From Olivibacter domesticus (GTDB lineage Bacteria; Bacteroidota; Bacteroidia; Sphingobacteriales; Sphingobacteriaceae): a stretch of 64,000 nt of DNA. The notes beneath the pieces are model-generated. The model worked only from the letters and a program-made list of their open reading frames with translations, was not told the DNA's origin and ran no database searches. The DNA lies in NCBI RefSeq assembly GCF_900109575.1, contig NZ_FOAF01000001.1:1149662-1213661 (forward strand), written 5' to 3'. The translations under genes and the position numbers were made by a program. This document shows positions 28,425-37,652 of this stretch, in pieces (position 1 is the first letter of the stretch; every line of letters begins with the position of its first letter).

Positions 28425-28523
28425 ATGGAATTGATTATAGATATTGATAAAATCAAGGACACCATCAAGAAAGAGTGGCTTTTGAGTACATTGAAATTAA
28501 TGGAAAGATTTCAAAAAACCTAA
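28425..28523 (+). CDS. Possible small protein (32 residues) upstream of toxin-antitoxin pair
   Basis: MELIIDIDKIKDTIKKEWLL begins a 32-residue reading frame ending TAA at 28521-28523, 46 nt before the antitoxin ATG. The alternating beta then amphipathic helix resembles the N-terminal part of small antitoxins, but the frame is short and unverified; part of it also matches a fragment at 21781-21810. It may be a remnant of an older antitoxin. Confidence 0.3.
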   Translation: MELIIDIDKIKDTIKKEWLLSTLKLMERFQKT

Positions 28524-28569
28524 AAACTTAATTTTGCCATGATTTTCAATTTTAGTATATTTGATCATT

Positions 28570-28800
28570 ATGACTACTATAACTGCTACACTTCATAACA
28601 ACAAGGATGTTAAGCTCTTACAAGAGGTACTCAACCGTTTCGGTATTGCATATACTATAAACGAGGATACAAATGAATATCCGTTTACTGAAGCCGAGCT
28701 CAAAAGTTTCCGCGACACACAAAAGGCTTTTAAAGAAGGTAAAATAATCGCGAAAGATTGGAGCGAAATCCAAAAAGATCTTGACCGTGCGTTCCATTAA
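28570..28800 (+). CDS. Antitoxin of a ParE-type toxin-antitoxin pair
   Basis: A 76-residue protein starting with ATG at 28570 (MTTITATLHNNKDVKLLQEV). The N-terminal half is beta/alpha (DNA-binding or dimer part); the C-terminal half (FKEGKIIAKDWSEIQKDLDRAF) is a charged helix typical of the toxin-wrapping tail of type II antitoxins. Its stop overlaps the toxin start by 20 nt, the usual arrangement for coupled translation. A second, partial copy of the toxin start exists at 49926-49971. Confidence 0.75.
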   Translation: MTTITATLHNNKDVKLLQEVLNRFGIAYTINEDTNEYPFTEAELKSFRDTQKAFKEGKIIAKDWSEIQKDLDRAFH

Positions 28801-29086
28801 ATTATTAGAAAGAGCTGAAAAAGAACTATATGCTTCTGCTGAATGGTATGAAGAACAACAAAAAGGCCTATCAGGCAAATTCGTTAAACGGATTTCAGCA
28901 ACACTGAATTCAGTCAAAAATTCTCCACTTCTTTTTCCTATAAGAACAGGTGACGATATCCGTTTTGCTCCGGTAAAAGTTTTCCCTTTCGTCATCATCT
29001 ATTGGTTTGATCAGCCTAACGATACCGTATACGTTATCTCAATTTTTCATACCTCAATGGCCCCAAACTATCCCAATAAAGGTTAA
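28781..29086 (+). CDS. RelE/ParE-superfamily toxin
   Basis: A 101-residue protein of the RelE/ParE fold: KLLERAEKELYASAEWYEEQQKGLSGKFVKRI (two helices), then SPLLFPIRTGDDIRFAPVKVFPFVIIYWF and VYVISIFHTSMAP (beta sheet with the conserved Arg and Phe). No ATG lies near the coupled start. The frame opens with TTG at 28781 or GTG at 28787, inside the antitoxin end, so translation is probably weak and coupled. Toxins of this type cleave mRNA or poison gyrase; which one cannot be read from sequence. Confidence 0.82.
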   Translation: MTVRSIKLLERAEKELYASAEWYEEQQKGLSGKFVKRISATLNSVKNSPLLFPIRTGDDIRFAPVKVFPFVIIYWFDQPNDTVYVISIFHTSMAPNYPNKG

Positions 29087-29271
29087 TACAGCCATTATTC
29101 GGTGAACTAGCAGCGACACAGCAGATGAATAAAACATTGATTTATGGTGGTGGTGAAAATCAGCAGCGAAAAAAATACAGCGTATTAAACTGAGAAATAT
29201 GGGCAGCAGATAAGTTTTCTCAAGGTTACTAGTTAGACTATAATAGCTTAATCTATTACAAGCACATGTAT
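29087..29271 (+). other. Non-coding gap after the toxin, with a short coding-like relic
   Basis: No full gene. In one frame 29113-29190 reads ATQQMNKTLIYGGGENQQRK and then a stop soon after, which has a coding look and might be the C-terminal relic of a lost protein. The rest is AT-rich. The following 29272-29415 is the repeat unit described separately. Confidence 0.25.
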
Positions 29272-29371
29272 AAAAAAAGTCTTCAACCGGGGAGATTGAA
29301 GACTTTTAACTAACCAATTATAAACCTAAATTATGATGACACAAAGATAGTGTACAAATCACACTTTGCAA
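29272..29371 (-). ncRNA. Repeat unit copy 1: candidate small RNA with own promoter and terminator
   Basis: On the minus strand: TTG (29369-29371), 19 nt, TATCTTTG (29342-29349), a leader of about 30 nt, then a stem AAAAGTCTTCAA / TTGAAGACTTTT (12 bp) around the 9-nt loop TCTCCCCGG, ending in seven T at 29272-29278. The predicted RNA is about 65 nt. The repeat similarity extends to about 29415. The -33 region is slightly changed here (19-nt spacer against 20 in copies 2 and 3). It lies after the toxin gene and 165 nt downstream of the PepSY gene, in the same direction as PepSY. I did not recognise a named RNA family. Confidence 0.55.
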
Positions 29372-29535
29372 AATATTTTTTCCATTTTTTTTGAGTATGA
29401 TATTAGCATGACATAAGCTCTTAATTTTTCCAGGAGATGTACAGAGTCAACCCTACTTCTATTCTAAACTATTTAATTATATTAAAACATATAAATAATT
29501 GAAAAATAAAATATTAAATGATTCATTTAAACTGA

Positions 29536-30756
29536 TTATAGAATAACAATCTTTCGGTTTTTCTTTTTCTTTCCCCATTTCCGATTGTACCATATAATAA
29601 ACCCAGTTACTGGTAAACCAGCACCAATGATACAAGCAAAAAAAGCTAAGATCTTACTGGGAAGTCCGATAATCTGACCCGTATGAATATCAAAATTCAT
29701 TCGAAATATTTTTTCTCCGAGCGATAGGTTTTTGTAAGGCTTCGTGCGTTCGGTTGTGCCAGATAGTTCCTTAAGACTACCTTGATCGAAATAACGAAAA
29801 TCCATATTATAGATCAGCGTGCCATCTCCAAAACCGACGTAGGTTTCATAGGTGTCCGCTGGCCTTTCTGGAAATCCGATAAACAAACGCGCAAAGCCAT
29901 TCGGATATAAGCTGTTTATCTTATGAAAGATCATATCCTCTGGATGATTCAGTTTCGGCAGCCCTACAGTCAGCGTATCAGAGAGCGGCGTTTCTGCGGT
30001 AGCTGCTGGTTGCTGCTTCCAGGTAAGCGTACTGTAAACCGCTTTCTCGAACCATTCGAAGGTAAACACCACCCCACTGATTGTTAACGCCATCACAACA
30101 AGCAGCGAATAAAAGCCCAGCACATTATGCAGGTCGATGTTAAGCCTTTTCCATTTCGCACCCCACTTTATTTTAAAGCTCTTTTCTCTAGCCTTTTTAT
30201 TCCACTTGCTCGGGTACCACCAGATGAAACCCGTAATGAGCGTAATAAGAAATAAGATACAAGCGGCACCAACGATGGGACTGCCTATTTTCTGCGGTAG
30301 CCAGAAGAAACGGTGGCCTGCCCGAATAAAAATAAAAAACTTCTCCGAAGGTGAGGGTTCCCTTTTATCTTTTAATTTTTCGCCAGTGTAAGGGTTTACA
30401 TAAACTAGTGCACCTCCATCCTTCCCCAGCTTAAAGCTCAAATAAGCCGCCCGGTTAACTTTTCCATAGGTAATCGACTGCGCGTTAACCGCCTTGCCCG
30501 ACTTTTCGCTGAGGTATTGCCCGGTACGCGCAATAAGTCTTGAGGGAACGAGAAAAGAAGCCTTTTGAGGAGCAACCTGTTGGTACCTTTCCGTAAAATG
30601 CCAAACCTCATATCGCCAAACCCATATACCGCCCGTGAGGCACACTACAAACACAATAATCCCAGAGAAAAGACCAATCCAGAGGTGAAGCCATTCAGAG
30701 ACCTTTCGGAAGGTAGACTTATTAGCCTTAACACTTCTTTCTTTTTTAATTAGCAT
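29536..30756 (-). CDS. PepSY-associated transmembrane protein (iron-uptake reductase type)
   Basis: A 406-residue inner-membrane protein of the PepSY_TM family. Membrane helices: about 25-47 (LHLWIGLFSGIIVFVVCLTGGIWVW), 155-178, 210-232 and 372-395. Between them are periplasmic PepSY domains (AVNAQSITYGKVNRAAYLSF; VYVNPYTGEKL). Conserved His in the helices (WLHLWIGL, RAGHRFFW, DLHNVLGFYS, FDIHTGQIIGLPSK) are thought to bind heme; related proteins reduce ferric siderophores. The gene starts 1 nt after the stop of the siderophore receptor gene, so the pair is an operon for iron uptake. Confidence 0.9.
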   Translation of the reverse strand: MLIKKERSVKANKSTFRKVSEWLHLWIGLFSGIIVFVVCLTGGIWVWRYEVWHFTERYQQVAPQKASFLVPSRLIARTGQYLSEKSGKAVNAQSITYGKVNRAAYLSFKLGKDGGALVYVNPYTGEKLKDKREPSPSEKFFIFIRAGHRFFWLPQKIGSPIVGAACILFLITLITGFIWWYPSKWNKKAREKSFKIKWGAKWKRLNIDLHNVLGFYSLLVVMALTISGVVFTFEWFEKAVYSTLTWKQQPAATAETPLSDTLTVGLPKLNHPEDMIFHKINSLYPNGFARLFIGFPERPADTYETYVGFGDGTLIYNMDFRYFDQGSLKELSGTTERTKPYKNLSLGEKIFRMNFDIHTGQIIGLPSKILAFFACIIGAGLPVTGFIIWYNRKWGKKKKNRKIVIL

Positions 30757-30757
30757 A

Positions 30758-33130
30758 TTAAAACTTAAAACTGATCGTACCCAGGTACTGCCTTAACGTT
30801 TCCGGGATACCGTAATTAGTCCAGTACCGCTCATTGGAAAGATTATTAGCCTTAAGGCTTAAGCGCCATTTCGGCTGATCATAAAAAACAGACGCATTCA
30901 GTACCGTATAGGCTGGAATAACGATGGTATTTTCTGCATCGAAGAAACATGAAGACACGTAATTACCGCCAAATCCCAATCCAATATTCTTCAGCACATT
31001 TCCCGTGAATTTATAACTCGCCCAGAAGTTGATGAAATCTGTAGGAACCTGTGCCTGGTAGTTCCCGATATTAGCCGAGGCATTCAATATCCGGTAGCTG
31101 TTGGAGGCATATCCAGCAATGATATTCAAACCATCCACCGGGTTAGCAATCAGTTCCGCCTCAAAGCCCTTACTTTTTGAGGTAGCATCCTGAATCATTA
31201 CACCTTCCACATTACGCGTGTCATTGCTGATCTTTATGTCGTAATACGATAGCGTGGCATTTAATTTTTTATTAAGCACCTCCAACTTTACGCCACCCTC
31301 CCATTGGTTTGCTTGGCGAGGCTTGAAGATATCCACCGTACCCGTAGGCTGCGTAACCGGGCCCACATTCTGGAAACCATTCATGTAATTTCCAAACACC
31401 GAGAGCTGGTCTTTCACCAGCTGGTACGTTAAGCCCAGCTTAGGGGAGAAAGCCGTTTGGTTATAAGCACCCGTAGCGGCCTTCACACCATTGGCAATGG
31501 GTGCTGCGTTCTCAAAACGATCTACACGAAGGCTCAACATAGCCATTAAGCGATCAGTAATATTCAATACATCAGACGCATAAGCACTGTAAGAGCCCTG
31601 TTTATTCTCCGTATTGGATTGCGGCTTGGTAGCAACAATCGCATTTACCGCTTCCAGGTTGATGCCGGGAATAATCGGCGAAGCCGAAAGATCTATCTGA
31701 TCATACGTGCCTACACTCGTAAATCGTAAAAAACTGCGGAAGGTATAAAAACTAACGCCCACCAAAAGTCTATTACGAAGTCCTCCTATCTTGAAGTCAC
31801 CATTGAAATTCTGCTGACCGTTCAAGGAAGTAAAAATTCTAGGGCCATAGTTCGAAATAGTTCTGTTGAACTTGTTATCCTCCGTCCATTGCGGGTAGAT
31901 CTGGTTACTATGGTCAATTTGATTTTCGCCGTAGGCGATGCTCGTTGTTGACGTCCATTTATCAGAGATCTCATACTTTGCTTCGCCATAAAAGTTATTA
32001 GCGGTAAGTTGTGCATCTATATCAGCACCCCCCAGAGAAATGTCAAAGCCAATGGGAATATCACGGAAATTCTTGTAGGAAGTGTTGTTCAAATTTTGGT
32101 AATAGGCCACCGTAGAACGGTTTGTTTTATTCAGTTCCGCCTCCAGCAAAAATGTTAGTCGATCGCTCACCTTATACGAAAAACTCGGGGCGAAGGTATA
32201 CATCTTCTTATGCCCGAAATTCTGGAAAGAATTTTCCTTATGGGCGGCAGCATTGATACGCAGCAATGCCGTTTTATCCTCATTTAAAGGCGTATTAATA
32301 TCCGCTGTTAGTCTGCTCAGCTCATAGCTACCCAAGGTAAAAGACACCTCACCCAAAAAAGTATCCATCGGCTTTTTCGTCACCTGGTTCATCAAGCCAC
32401 CAAAGCTCACGATGCTCGATCCGAACAAGGTGCCCGAAGGGCCCTTGATCACTTCCACCCGTTCCAAATTGATGGGATCAGACTGATAAGATTGCACCGC
32501 TAGGCCATTCCGAACGGTGGTTGTCGCACCGAAGCCCCTGATATTAGCTCCCGTACCACCAGCAGGGTTATTATTGGGGGCCACGCCAGGCACATTACGT
32601 AAGATCTCCTTGAAGTCAACAATTTGCTGTTCAGCAATCAGCTCTTTACCAACAGCCGTGTACACCTGCGGATTTTCCAAGTTGTCTAAAGGCATCCGAG
32701 CGATGTAATCGCTTTTTTTAACGGCAAATTTGTTTGTTCCCAAGGAATTGATGTTCACCGCCTCCAGCTGTGCAGACGTTTCTGTAAGCACAAAATCCAA
32801 CTTGGCGATGTCTTCTGTACCAAGTGTAACCTGTTTTTCCTGCGACTGCAGGCCGATAGACCGCGCAATGACGCTGTAGGTTCCAGCTGGTAATCGATTG
32901 ATACGGTATTCGCCCACTTCATCCGTCAGGCCACTTCGCTGAATAGACGGTATAGAAATAGTGACAGATGGTACCGGTTTTCCGTCGGCAGTTTTTACCG
33001 ATCCACGCAAACTAGTTTGCGCTTGCGCTGCTTGTGATAATAGCACTAATGCTATGAATAGACAGGCCATGAGTACATTAGGCACATGTCTGCGATTGCC
33101 CGATCGAGACCGCGTAAATATAGAGCACAT
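30758..33130 (-). CDS. TonB-dependent siderophore receptor
   Basis: A 790-residue outer-membrane receptor. Signal peptide about 1-38 (cleavage near QAQT). A CarboxypepD_reg-like domain follows (TSLRGSVKTADGKPVPSVTISIP, about 40-115), then a plug (YTAVGKELIAEQQIVDFKEILRNVPGV, ANIRGFGATTTVRNGLAVQSYQ, RVEVIKGPSGTLFGSSIVSFGGLMNQVT) typical of ferric-siderophore receptors, then a barrel ending RQYLGTISFKF. It is translationally adjacent to the PepSY reductase. An AraC-type regulator is divergent at 33418, which often controls such receptors in response to siderophore or iron. Confidence 0.93.
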   Translation of the reverse strand: MCSIFTRSRSGNRRHVPNVLMACLFIALVLLSQAAQAQTSLRGSVKTADGKPVPSVTISIPSIQRSGLTDEVGEYRINRLPAGTYSVIARSIGLQSQEKQVTLGTEDIAKLDFVLTETSAQLEAVNINSLGTNKFAVKKSDYIARMPLDNLENPQVYTAVGKELIAEQQIVDFKEILRNVPGVAPNNNPAGGTGANIRGFGATTTVRNGLAVQSYQSDPINLERVEVIKGPSGTLFGSSIVSFGGLMNQVTKKPMDTFLGEVSFTLGSYELSRLTADINTPLNEDKTALLRINAAAHKENSFQNFGHKKMYTFAPSFSYKVSDRLTFLLEAELNKTNRSTVAYYQNLNNTSYKNFRDIPIGFDISLGGADIDAQLTANNFYGEAKYEISDKWTSTTSIAYGENQIDHSNQIYPQWTEDNKFNRTISNYGPRIFTSLNGQQNFNGDFKIGGLRNRLLVGVSFYTFRSFLRFTSVGTYDQIDLSASPIIPGINLEAVNAIVATKPQSNTENKQGSYSAYASDVLNITDRLMAMLSLRVDRFENAAPIANGVKAATGAYNQTAFSPKLGLTYQLVKDQLSVFGNYMNGFQNVGPVTQPTGTVDIFKPRQANQWEGGVKLEVLNKKLNATLSYYDIKISNDTRNVEGVMIQDATSKSKGFEAELIANPVDGLNIIAGYASNSYRILNASANIGNYQAQVPTDFINFWASYKFTGNVLKNIGLGFGGNYVSSCFFDAENTIVIPAYTVLNASVFYDQPKWRLSLKANNLSNERYWTNYGIPETLRQYLGTISFKF

Positions 33131-33417
33131 ATAAAGTTAGTTAAGAATGATTATAAATTGCGACGAAAATAGTGATTTATTTAGTTTAATTCTAAATAAT
33201 ATGATAATTATTTGTCGAAGTGACGATTAAGCAATACTCCTCCCCTTAGTCGCCGTACCTCATTGTCCTAAGGGATAGCACAAGCGGTCATATTACACCT
33301 TGAAAATTGGCGTCTAAAAACTTGTTAATCCAACAATTTTATATGACATTTATTTCCTGTTCCAGCAAAGCTTGATCGTAACAATAAACATAAAAAACCG
33401 TTTACCTAAAAGTACTC

Positions 33418-34554
33418 ATGACAGTTTTCACTCTGTTCAATACCATTGTGTTAATGGGCTCCGTTCAGGGCTTTATTTTGTGCGGTTTGCTTCTTACATC
33501 AACCAAAAACAGGCGGTCAAATCGGTTCCTAGCGTTTATTATGCTTATTTTTGGTATGGCCTGTTTCAATTTACTGTTAGATGGTTTGCCTCTTCATGAA
33601 TATTTCCCTTGGATAAATTTTCTACTCAATTTTATTCCCTTAATTGTGGTGATGCCGGTGGGGCCACTCGTATATTTCTACATCCAGTCCAGCTTAGACC
33701 CGACGTTTAGGTTAAAAAAGAAACATCGGTGGCATTTTGTTCCTGTCATCGTCGATTTCGGTGCTCCACTCATTGCTATCACTTTTGTGATCGGGCTAAT
33801 CAGTGGGTTCGTCAAGAATGATCCTCAACCATGGGGTCTATTGATTGACAACTATAACGTCTATTCTGATATTCCACGCTGGTTTTCTGTTACACTTTAT
33901 TTAGGCTTGTCTTACCGTTACTTAAACGCTCATACCATCCAGCATCAACAACGAAAATGGTTCCGTCAATTTATTCATATCTTTCTGGCCTTTCAGTTTA
34001 TCTGGCTACTCTATTTAATTCCATATGTTATCCCTTCACTAACCGACCTCGTATTGAACACCGTAGATTGGTATCCGGTCTATATTCCATTAGTGGTGCT
34101 GATTTATTCATTAGGTATAAAAGGCTATCTGTTACCCGCACAGGAGTTGCCCACCTCCAAAAAAGTCGCTACGCCTCCGCCTCCTGATACCGTTAACGAA
34201 GTAATGCCCCTTCTTAAAAAGGCCATGGAGAAAGATGAGCTATACCTCAATCCCGAATTAAGCCTAACACTATTATCGCAACACACAGGTATTGCCAGTA
34301 AAACAATTTCATCTGTACTGAATCAATACCTACAAAAAAGCTTTAATGAATATGTAAATGGCTATCGTATTGAGGCCTTCAAACAAAAAGTTCTAAAACC
34401 AGATTTCGAGCACCTCACGATCATGGGCATTGCCTTCGAATCGGGCTTCAATTCACAAGCTACCTTCCAGCGGACATTCAAACAAACCATTGGCATGTCA
34501 CCAAAAGAATACCTAACCGAATGCAAGAGAAAAAAAAGCGATCAATCGGCTTAA
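33418..34554 (+). CDS. Membrane-bound AraC-family regulator
   Basis: A 378-residue protein. The N-terminal about 245 residues carry about seven hydrophobic helices (TLFNTIVLMGSVQGFILCGLLL; AFIMLIFGMACFNLLL; INFLLNFIPLIVVMPVGPLVYFYI and others). The C-terminus is an AraC-type double helix-turn-helix (LSLTLLSQHTGIASKTISSVLNQ; IMGIAFESGFNSQATFQRTFKQTIGMSPKEYL). This architecture is common in Bacteroidota, where the membrane part is thought to sense an external or lipid signal. It is divergent from the siderophore receptor operon (gap 287 nt) and 71 nt before the M1 peptidase gene, with a perfect palindrome between. Confidence 0.9.
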   Translation: MTVFTLFNTIVLMGSVQGFILCGLLLTSTKNRRSNRFLAFIMLIFGMACFNLLLDGLPLHEYFPWINFLLNFIPLIVVMPVGPLVYFYIQSSLDPTFRLKKKHRWHFVPVIVDFGAPLIAITFVIGLISGFVKNDPQPWGLLIDNYNVYSDIPRWFSVTLYLGLSYRYLNAHTIQHQQRKWFRQFIHIFLAFQFIWLLYLIPYVIPSLTDLVLNTVDWYPVYIPLVVLIYSLGIKGYLLPAQELPTSKKVATPPPPDTVNEVMPLLKKAMEKDELYLNPELSLTLLSQHTGIASKTISSVLNQYLQKSFNEYVNGYRIEAFKQKVLKPDFEHLTIMGIAFESGFNSQATFQRTFKQTIGMSPKEYLTECKRKKSDQSA

Positions 34555-34559
34555 AATAG

Positions 34560-34581
34560 TATTCAAATCCGGATTTGAATA
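34560..34581. promoter_or_regulatory. Perfect 22-bp palindrome before the M1 peptidase gene
   Basis: The 22 bases are their own reverse complement (core ATTCAAATCCGGATTTGAAT). They lie 6 nt after the AraC stop and 45 nt before the peptidase ATG. With a CCGG centre it could form a 9-bp hairpin with a 4-nt loop (a weak terminator, no T run) or be an operator. Confidence 0.5.
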
Positions 34582-34625
34582 GTTTGGAATTGTAAAAAGG
34601 ACTTCATTTGCTTCAAAAAAACCTT

Positions 34626-37589
34626 ATGAAACTCCTTTTTACTTATTGCCTCATCACCTTGTTATTGTGCTGGAGTAACCCTATTATCAGTCAGGAGCAG
34701 GATGTTGCCTTCACTGGAAACATTCATGTTTCCGGTTCCGTCCAACCTATTGCTAACGCAAGCATCCAGTTAAAAAAAGGAAAGATCGGCACTTCATCCA
34801 ATGCCGATGGTAGATTCATCCTTAACGTGCCAAGCCAATTCCTACCCGATTCATTAGTTGTTTCCTGTGTAGGCTTTGAAACTTTAGTAGTTCCGCTAAC
34901 TGCCAGCAACAAAGAGCGCATGCAATTAACGTTACACCCTATCGTCGTTAAGCTCGGCGAAGTAATGGTTAATAAGCGAGATGGGCTCGCGATTATGAAA
35001 GAAGTCATTGCCCGTATACCTCAAAACTATGATACCACCAATATTCGCCTCACGGCTTCTTATCGTGAGTATATCCGCTTAAAGGACGATACCATTAACT
35101 ATAATGAATCATTACTCGATATTTATAAAACATTCCACACCACAAAAACCAATCAAAACCAAATCAAGATTTTAAAAGGGCAGAAATTACCCTCGGACGA
35201 CCACGGAGATCCCCGATTTTACAACTGGATCAAGAATATCACCAACACCGCCTATAGCTCGCTAAGCGAAGATGTTCAGCCATATACCGAGGCACCGCGT
35301 TCTTTTATGAATGCCAACAACTTCCGCTATTATAACTTCGACTACGTTGAAACGATCCAAAAAGACACAAGCAATCTAATGGTTATTTCGTTTTCACCTA
35401 AACGATCCAGCAAGCGGGCGCTTATCGAAGGAAAACTATATATTGAGGAAGCAACCCTGGCCATTGTTATGTGCGAATGGCGTTTAACACCCGCCGGTGT
35501 ACGCTATATTAACCGACACGGTAAAGGAGGGATTGGCTATACTATTATGTCGGCGGTATTACGGGCATCGATGGATTTTAGGGGGATAAAAACGGTCATC
35601 AACTATAAAAAACACGGAGATAAATGGTATTTATCAGCTATCAACCGCTATTGGGACGTATTAATAGACAGTCGTAAGCGTAACATGAAAGCCATTCCCT
35701 GGAAGGGGCACTTCAGCATGTTAGTGACTGATATCAATACAAAAGACGTAAAACCTTTCACCAACGGTGTTATCAGTCCGGCGTCCTCACTTAATAATGA
35801 AATCCGCAGAACGGCCAATCGAGCTTCATGGGAAGATGCTACGATCCTATCACAGAAAGTATTCGACACGTTAAAAAATACCGAAACTAATTCTGCAAAG
35901 CATGATGACCATAAGCCCGACTCGGATATCATCCATATTTCAAACAGAGCCAATGGCTTTACCTATGCAGATACCCTACGTGGTATGCTCAGTGCCCCAA
36001 GAACCTGCTATGATGTAACTTTTTATCATCTTGATGTAGATGTCGACTTAGCATCACGTGCCATTAAGGGTAATAACAAAATAAAATTCAAGGTGGTGAC
36101 CCCATTTAAACGTATGCAGGTAGATTTATACGCCAACATGCCTATTGATAAAATACTTTTTAAGGAGCAATCCCTGCCCTATGAGCGTGTCCATAATGCC
36201 GTCTTTATCGATTTCCCTGAAGTTCAACAAGAAGGCACCCTACAAGAACTCAGTATCTTTTACAAGGGCACGCCACAAGTACCAGATCTTAAGTTACCGA
36301 TGTACGGCGGATTTTTGTGGGACAAGGATGCGTTAGGAAATCCGTGGGTACAAATGGTTTGTCAGGGATCAGGAGCGAGCCTTTTGTGGGACAAGGATGC
36401 GTTAGGAAATCCGTGGGTACAAATGGTTTGTCAGGGATCAGGAGCGAGCCTTTGGTGGCCTAATAAAGATCACCAGTCGGACGAGCCCGACAGCATGCGC
36501 ATCTGGATTACCGTACCACAGGAATATACCGAAATATCAAACGGCGTACTGGCACACAAGACACCCCTTGCCAACCAGAAAATGCGCTTTGAATGGAAAA
36601 TAACCTATCCCATCAATAACTACAATGTAAGTTTTTGTATCGGAAAATATGCTCATTTCGATGATCATTATATTGACAACAATAATGACACCTTAAAACT
36701 GAATTATTACGTAATGCCCTATCATCTCCAACTGGGAAAACAGTTATTTCAGCAAGTAAAACCAATGTTGAAGATTTATGAAAAATATTTCGGTAAATAT
36801 CCCTTTCCTCGAGACGGTTTTACCCTATTGGAAAGTCCCTACCCGATGGAACATCAAAGCGGCGTTTGTATCGGAAAAGCGATAGTAGACAGCTCAAGCC
36901 TGATAATACCTCGGGTTATGTGGCATGAGGTAGCGCACGAGTGGTGGGGTAATGCCGTCACCAGCAAGGACATTGCAGATATGTGGATTCATGAGGCATT
37001 TGCTACCTATGCAGAATCGTTAATGGTGGAAGAAAGTTATGGCAAAGCTGCTGCCATTGAGTATATCAATAACCAGCGAAACGAGGTGCTGAACCATGAA
37101 CCAGTCATCGGCGTATACGATGTAAACCATATCCACTACAATATTGAAGACATGTACACCAAAGGCAGTTTATTGCTACACACATTTCGCAGTGTATTGA
37201 ATGATGACGAACGTTGGTTTAGTTTACTGAAAAACATCCAAGCGCACTTCCGTTACCAAACAATTACATCCGATGAGCTGATTGATTATATCTGTCGGCA
37301 AACCGGTCGAAATTACAGACCTATTTTCGACCAATACTTAAGATACACGGGAATTCCGACCTTACAATATAGCCTACTGGAAAATAACAATAATCTAACA
37401 GTCCGTTATCGCTGGCAAGCGGATCATCCCAACTTTGATATGCCGATAAAGATTAGTGTAGCTGAAAACCAATTTGATACCATCTATCCTAGTAGCGAAT
37501 GGAAAACGGTAACCTTAAAGAATATGAACGAGGATAACTTTGAAGTAGATGAAGAGGGTTTCTACATTAAGTCAGCGCAAATTGAATAA
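34626..37589 (+). CDS. Secreted M1-family aminopeptidase with CarboxypepD-like domain
   Basis: A protein of about 987 residues. The ATG at 34626 (MKLLFTYCLITLLLCW signal peptide) is preferred to the TTG at 34608. Residues about 30-115 form a CarboxypepD_reg-like domain (VSGSVQPIANASIQL, KIGTSSNADGRFILN). After a long central region, the M1 core runs from about residue 470 on. The zinc motif MWHEVAHEWWGN is followed by MWIHEAFATYAES, giving HExxH-x18-E, with the first His near residue 766. The exopeptidase loop is not of the classical GxMEN form, but YPMEHQSGVC occupies its place. A 23-residue in-frame duplication (LWDKDALGNPWVQMVCQGSG and following) lies near residue 570 and may disturb folding. 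It follows an AraC regulator. Confidence 0.9.
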   Translation: MKLLFTYCLITLLLCWSNPIISQEQDVAFTGNIHVSGSVQPIANASIQLKKGKIGTSSNADGRFILNVPSQFLPDSLVVSCVGFETLVVPLTASNKERMQLTLHPIVVKLGEVMVNKRDGLAIMKEVIARIPQNYDTTNIRLTASYREYIRLKDDTINYNESLLDIYKTFHTTKTNQNQIKILKGQKLPSDDHGDPRFYNWIKNITNTAYSSLSEDVQPYTEAPRSFMNANNFRYYNFDYVETIQKDTSNLMVISFSPKRSSKRALIEGKLYIEEATLAIVMCEWRLTPAGVRYINRHGKGGIGYTIMSAVLRASMDFRGIKTVINYKKHGDKWYLSAINRYWDVLIDSRKRNMKAIPWKGHFSMLVTDINTKDVKPFTNGVISPASSLNNEIRRTANRASWEDATILSQKVFDTLKNTETNSAKHDDHKPDSDIIHISNRANGFTYADTLRGMLSAPRTCYDVTFYHLDVDVDLASRAIKGNNKIKFKVVTPFKRMQVDLYANMPIDKILFKEQSLPYERVHNAVFIDFPEVQQEGTLQELSIFYKGTPQVPDLKLPMYGGFLWDKDALGNPWVQMVCQGSGASLLWDKDALGNPWVQMVCQGSGASLWWPNKDHQSDEPDSMRIWITVPQEYTEISNGVLAHKTPLANQKMRFEWKITYPINNYNVSFCIGKYAHFDDHYIDNNNDTLKLNYYVMPYHLQLGKQLFQQVKPMLKIYEKYFGKYPFPRDGFTLLESPYPMEHQSGVCIGKAIVDSSSLIIPRVMWHEVAHEWWGNAVTSKDIADMWIHEAFATYAESLMVEESYGKAAAIEYINNQRNEVLNHEPVIGVYDVNHIHYNIEDMYTKGSLLLHTFRSVLNDDERWFSLLKNIQAHFRYQTITSDELIDYICRQTGRNYRPIFDQYLRYTGIPTLQYSLLENNNNLTVRYRWQADHPNFDMPIKISVAENQFDTIYPSSEWKTVTLKNMNEDNFEVDEEGFYIKSAQIE
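36313..36453 (+). repeat. In-frame 69-bp tandem duplication in the M1 gene
   Basis: Two copies of a 69-bp unit (36313-36381 and 36382-36450) are identical base for base by eye, followed by a further 3 matching bases. Each encodes 23 residues ending GSGASL. Related M1 enzymes carry a single copy of this segment, so the second is an insertion of new material that keeps the frame. The lack of divergence points to a recent event or an assembly artefact. Confidence 0.9.
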
Positions 37590-37652
37590 ACAACGAGTCT
37601 AATAATTTTATGATGGGATGATAACCGATATCTTTTCTAAAAACTTTTCAAC

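Noticed and set aside
36313-36453. CRISPR-like direct repeats
   Set aside because: Only two units, without spacers, in frame inside a coding gene; it is a tandem duplication.
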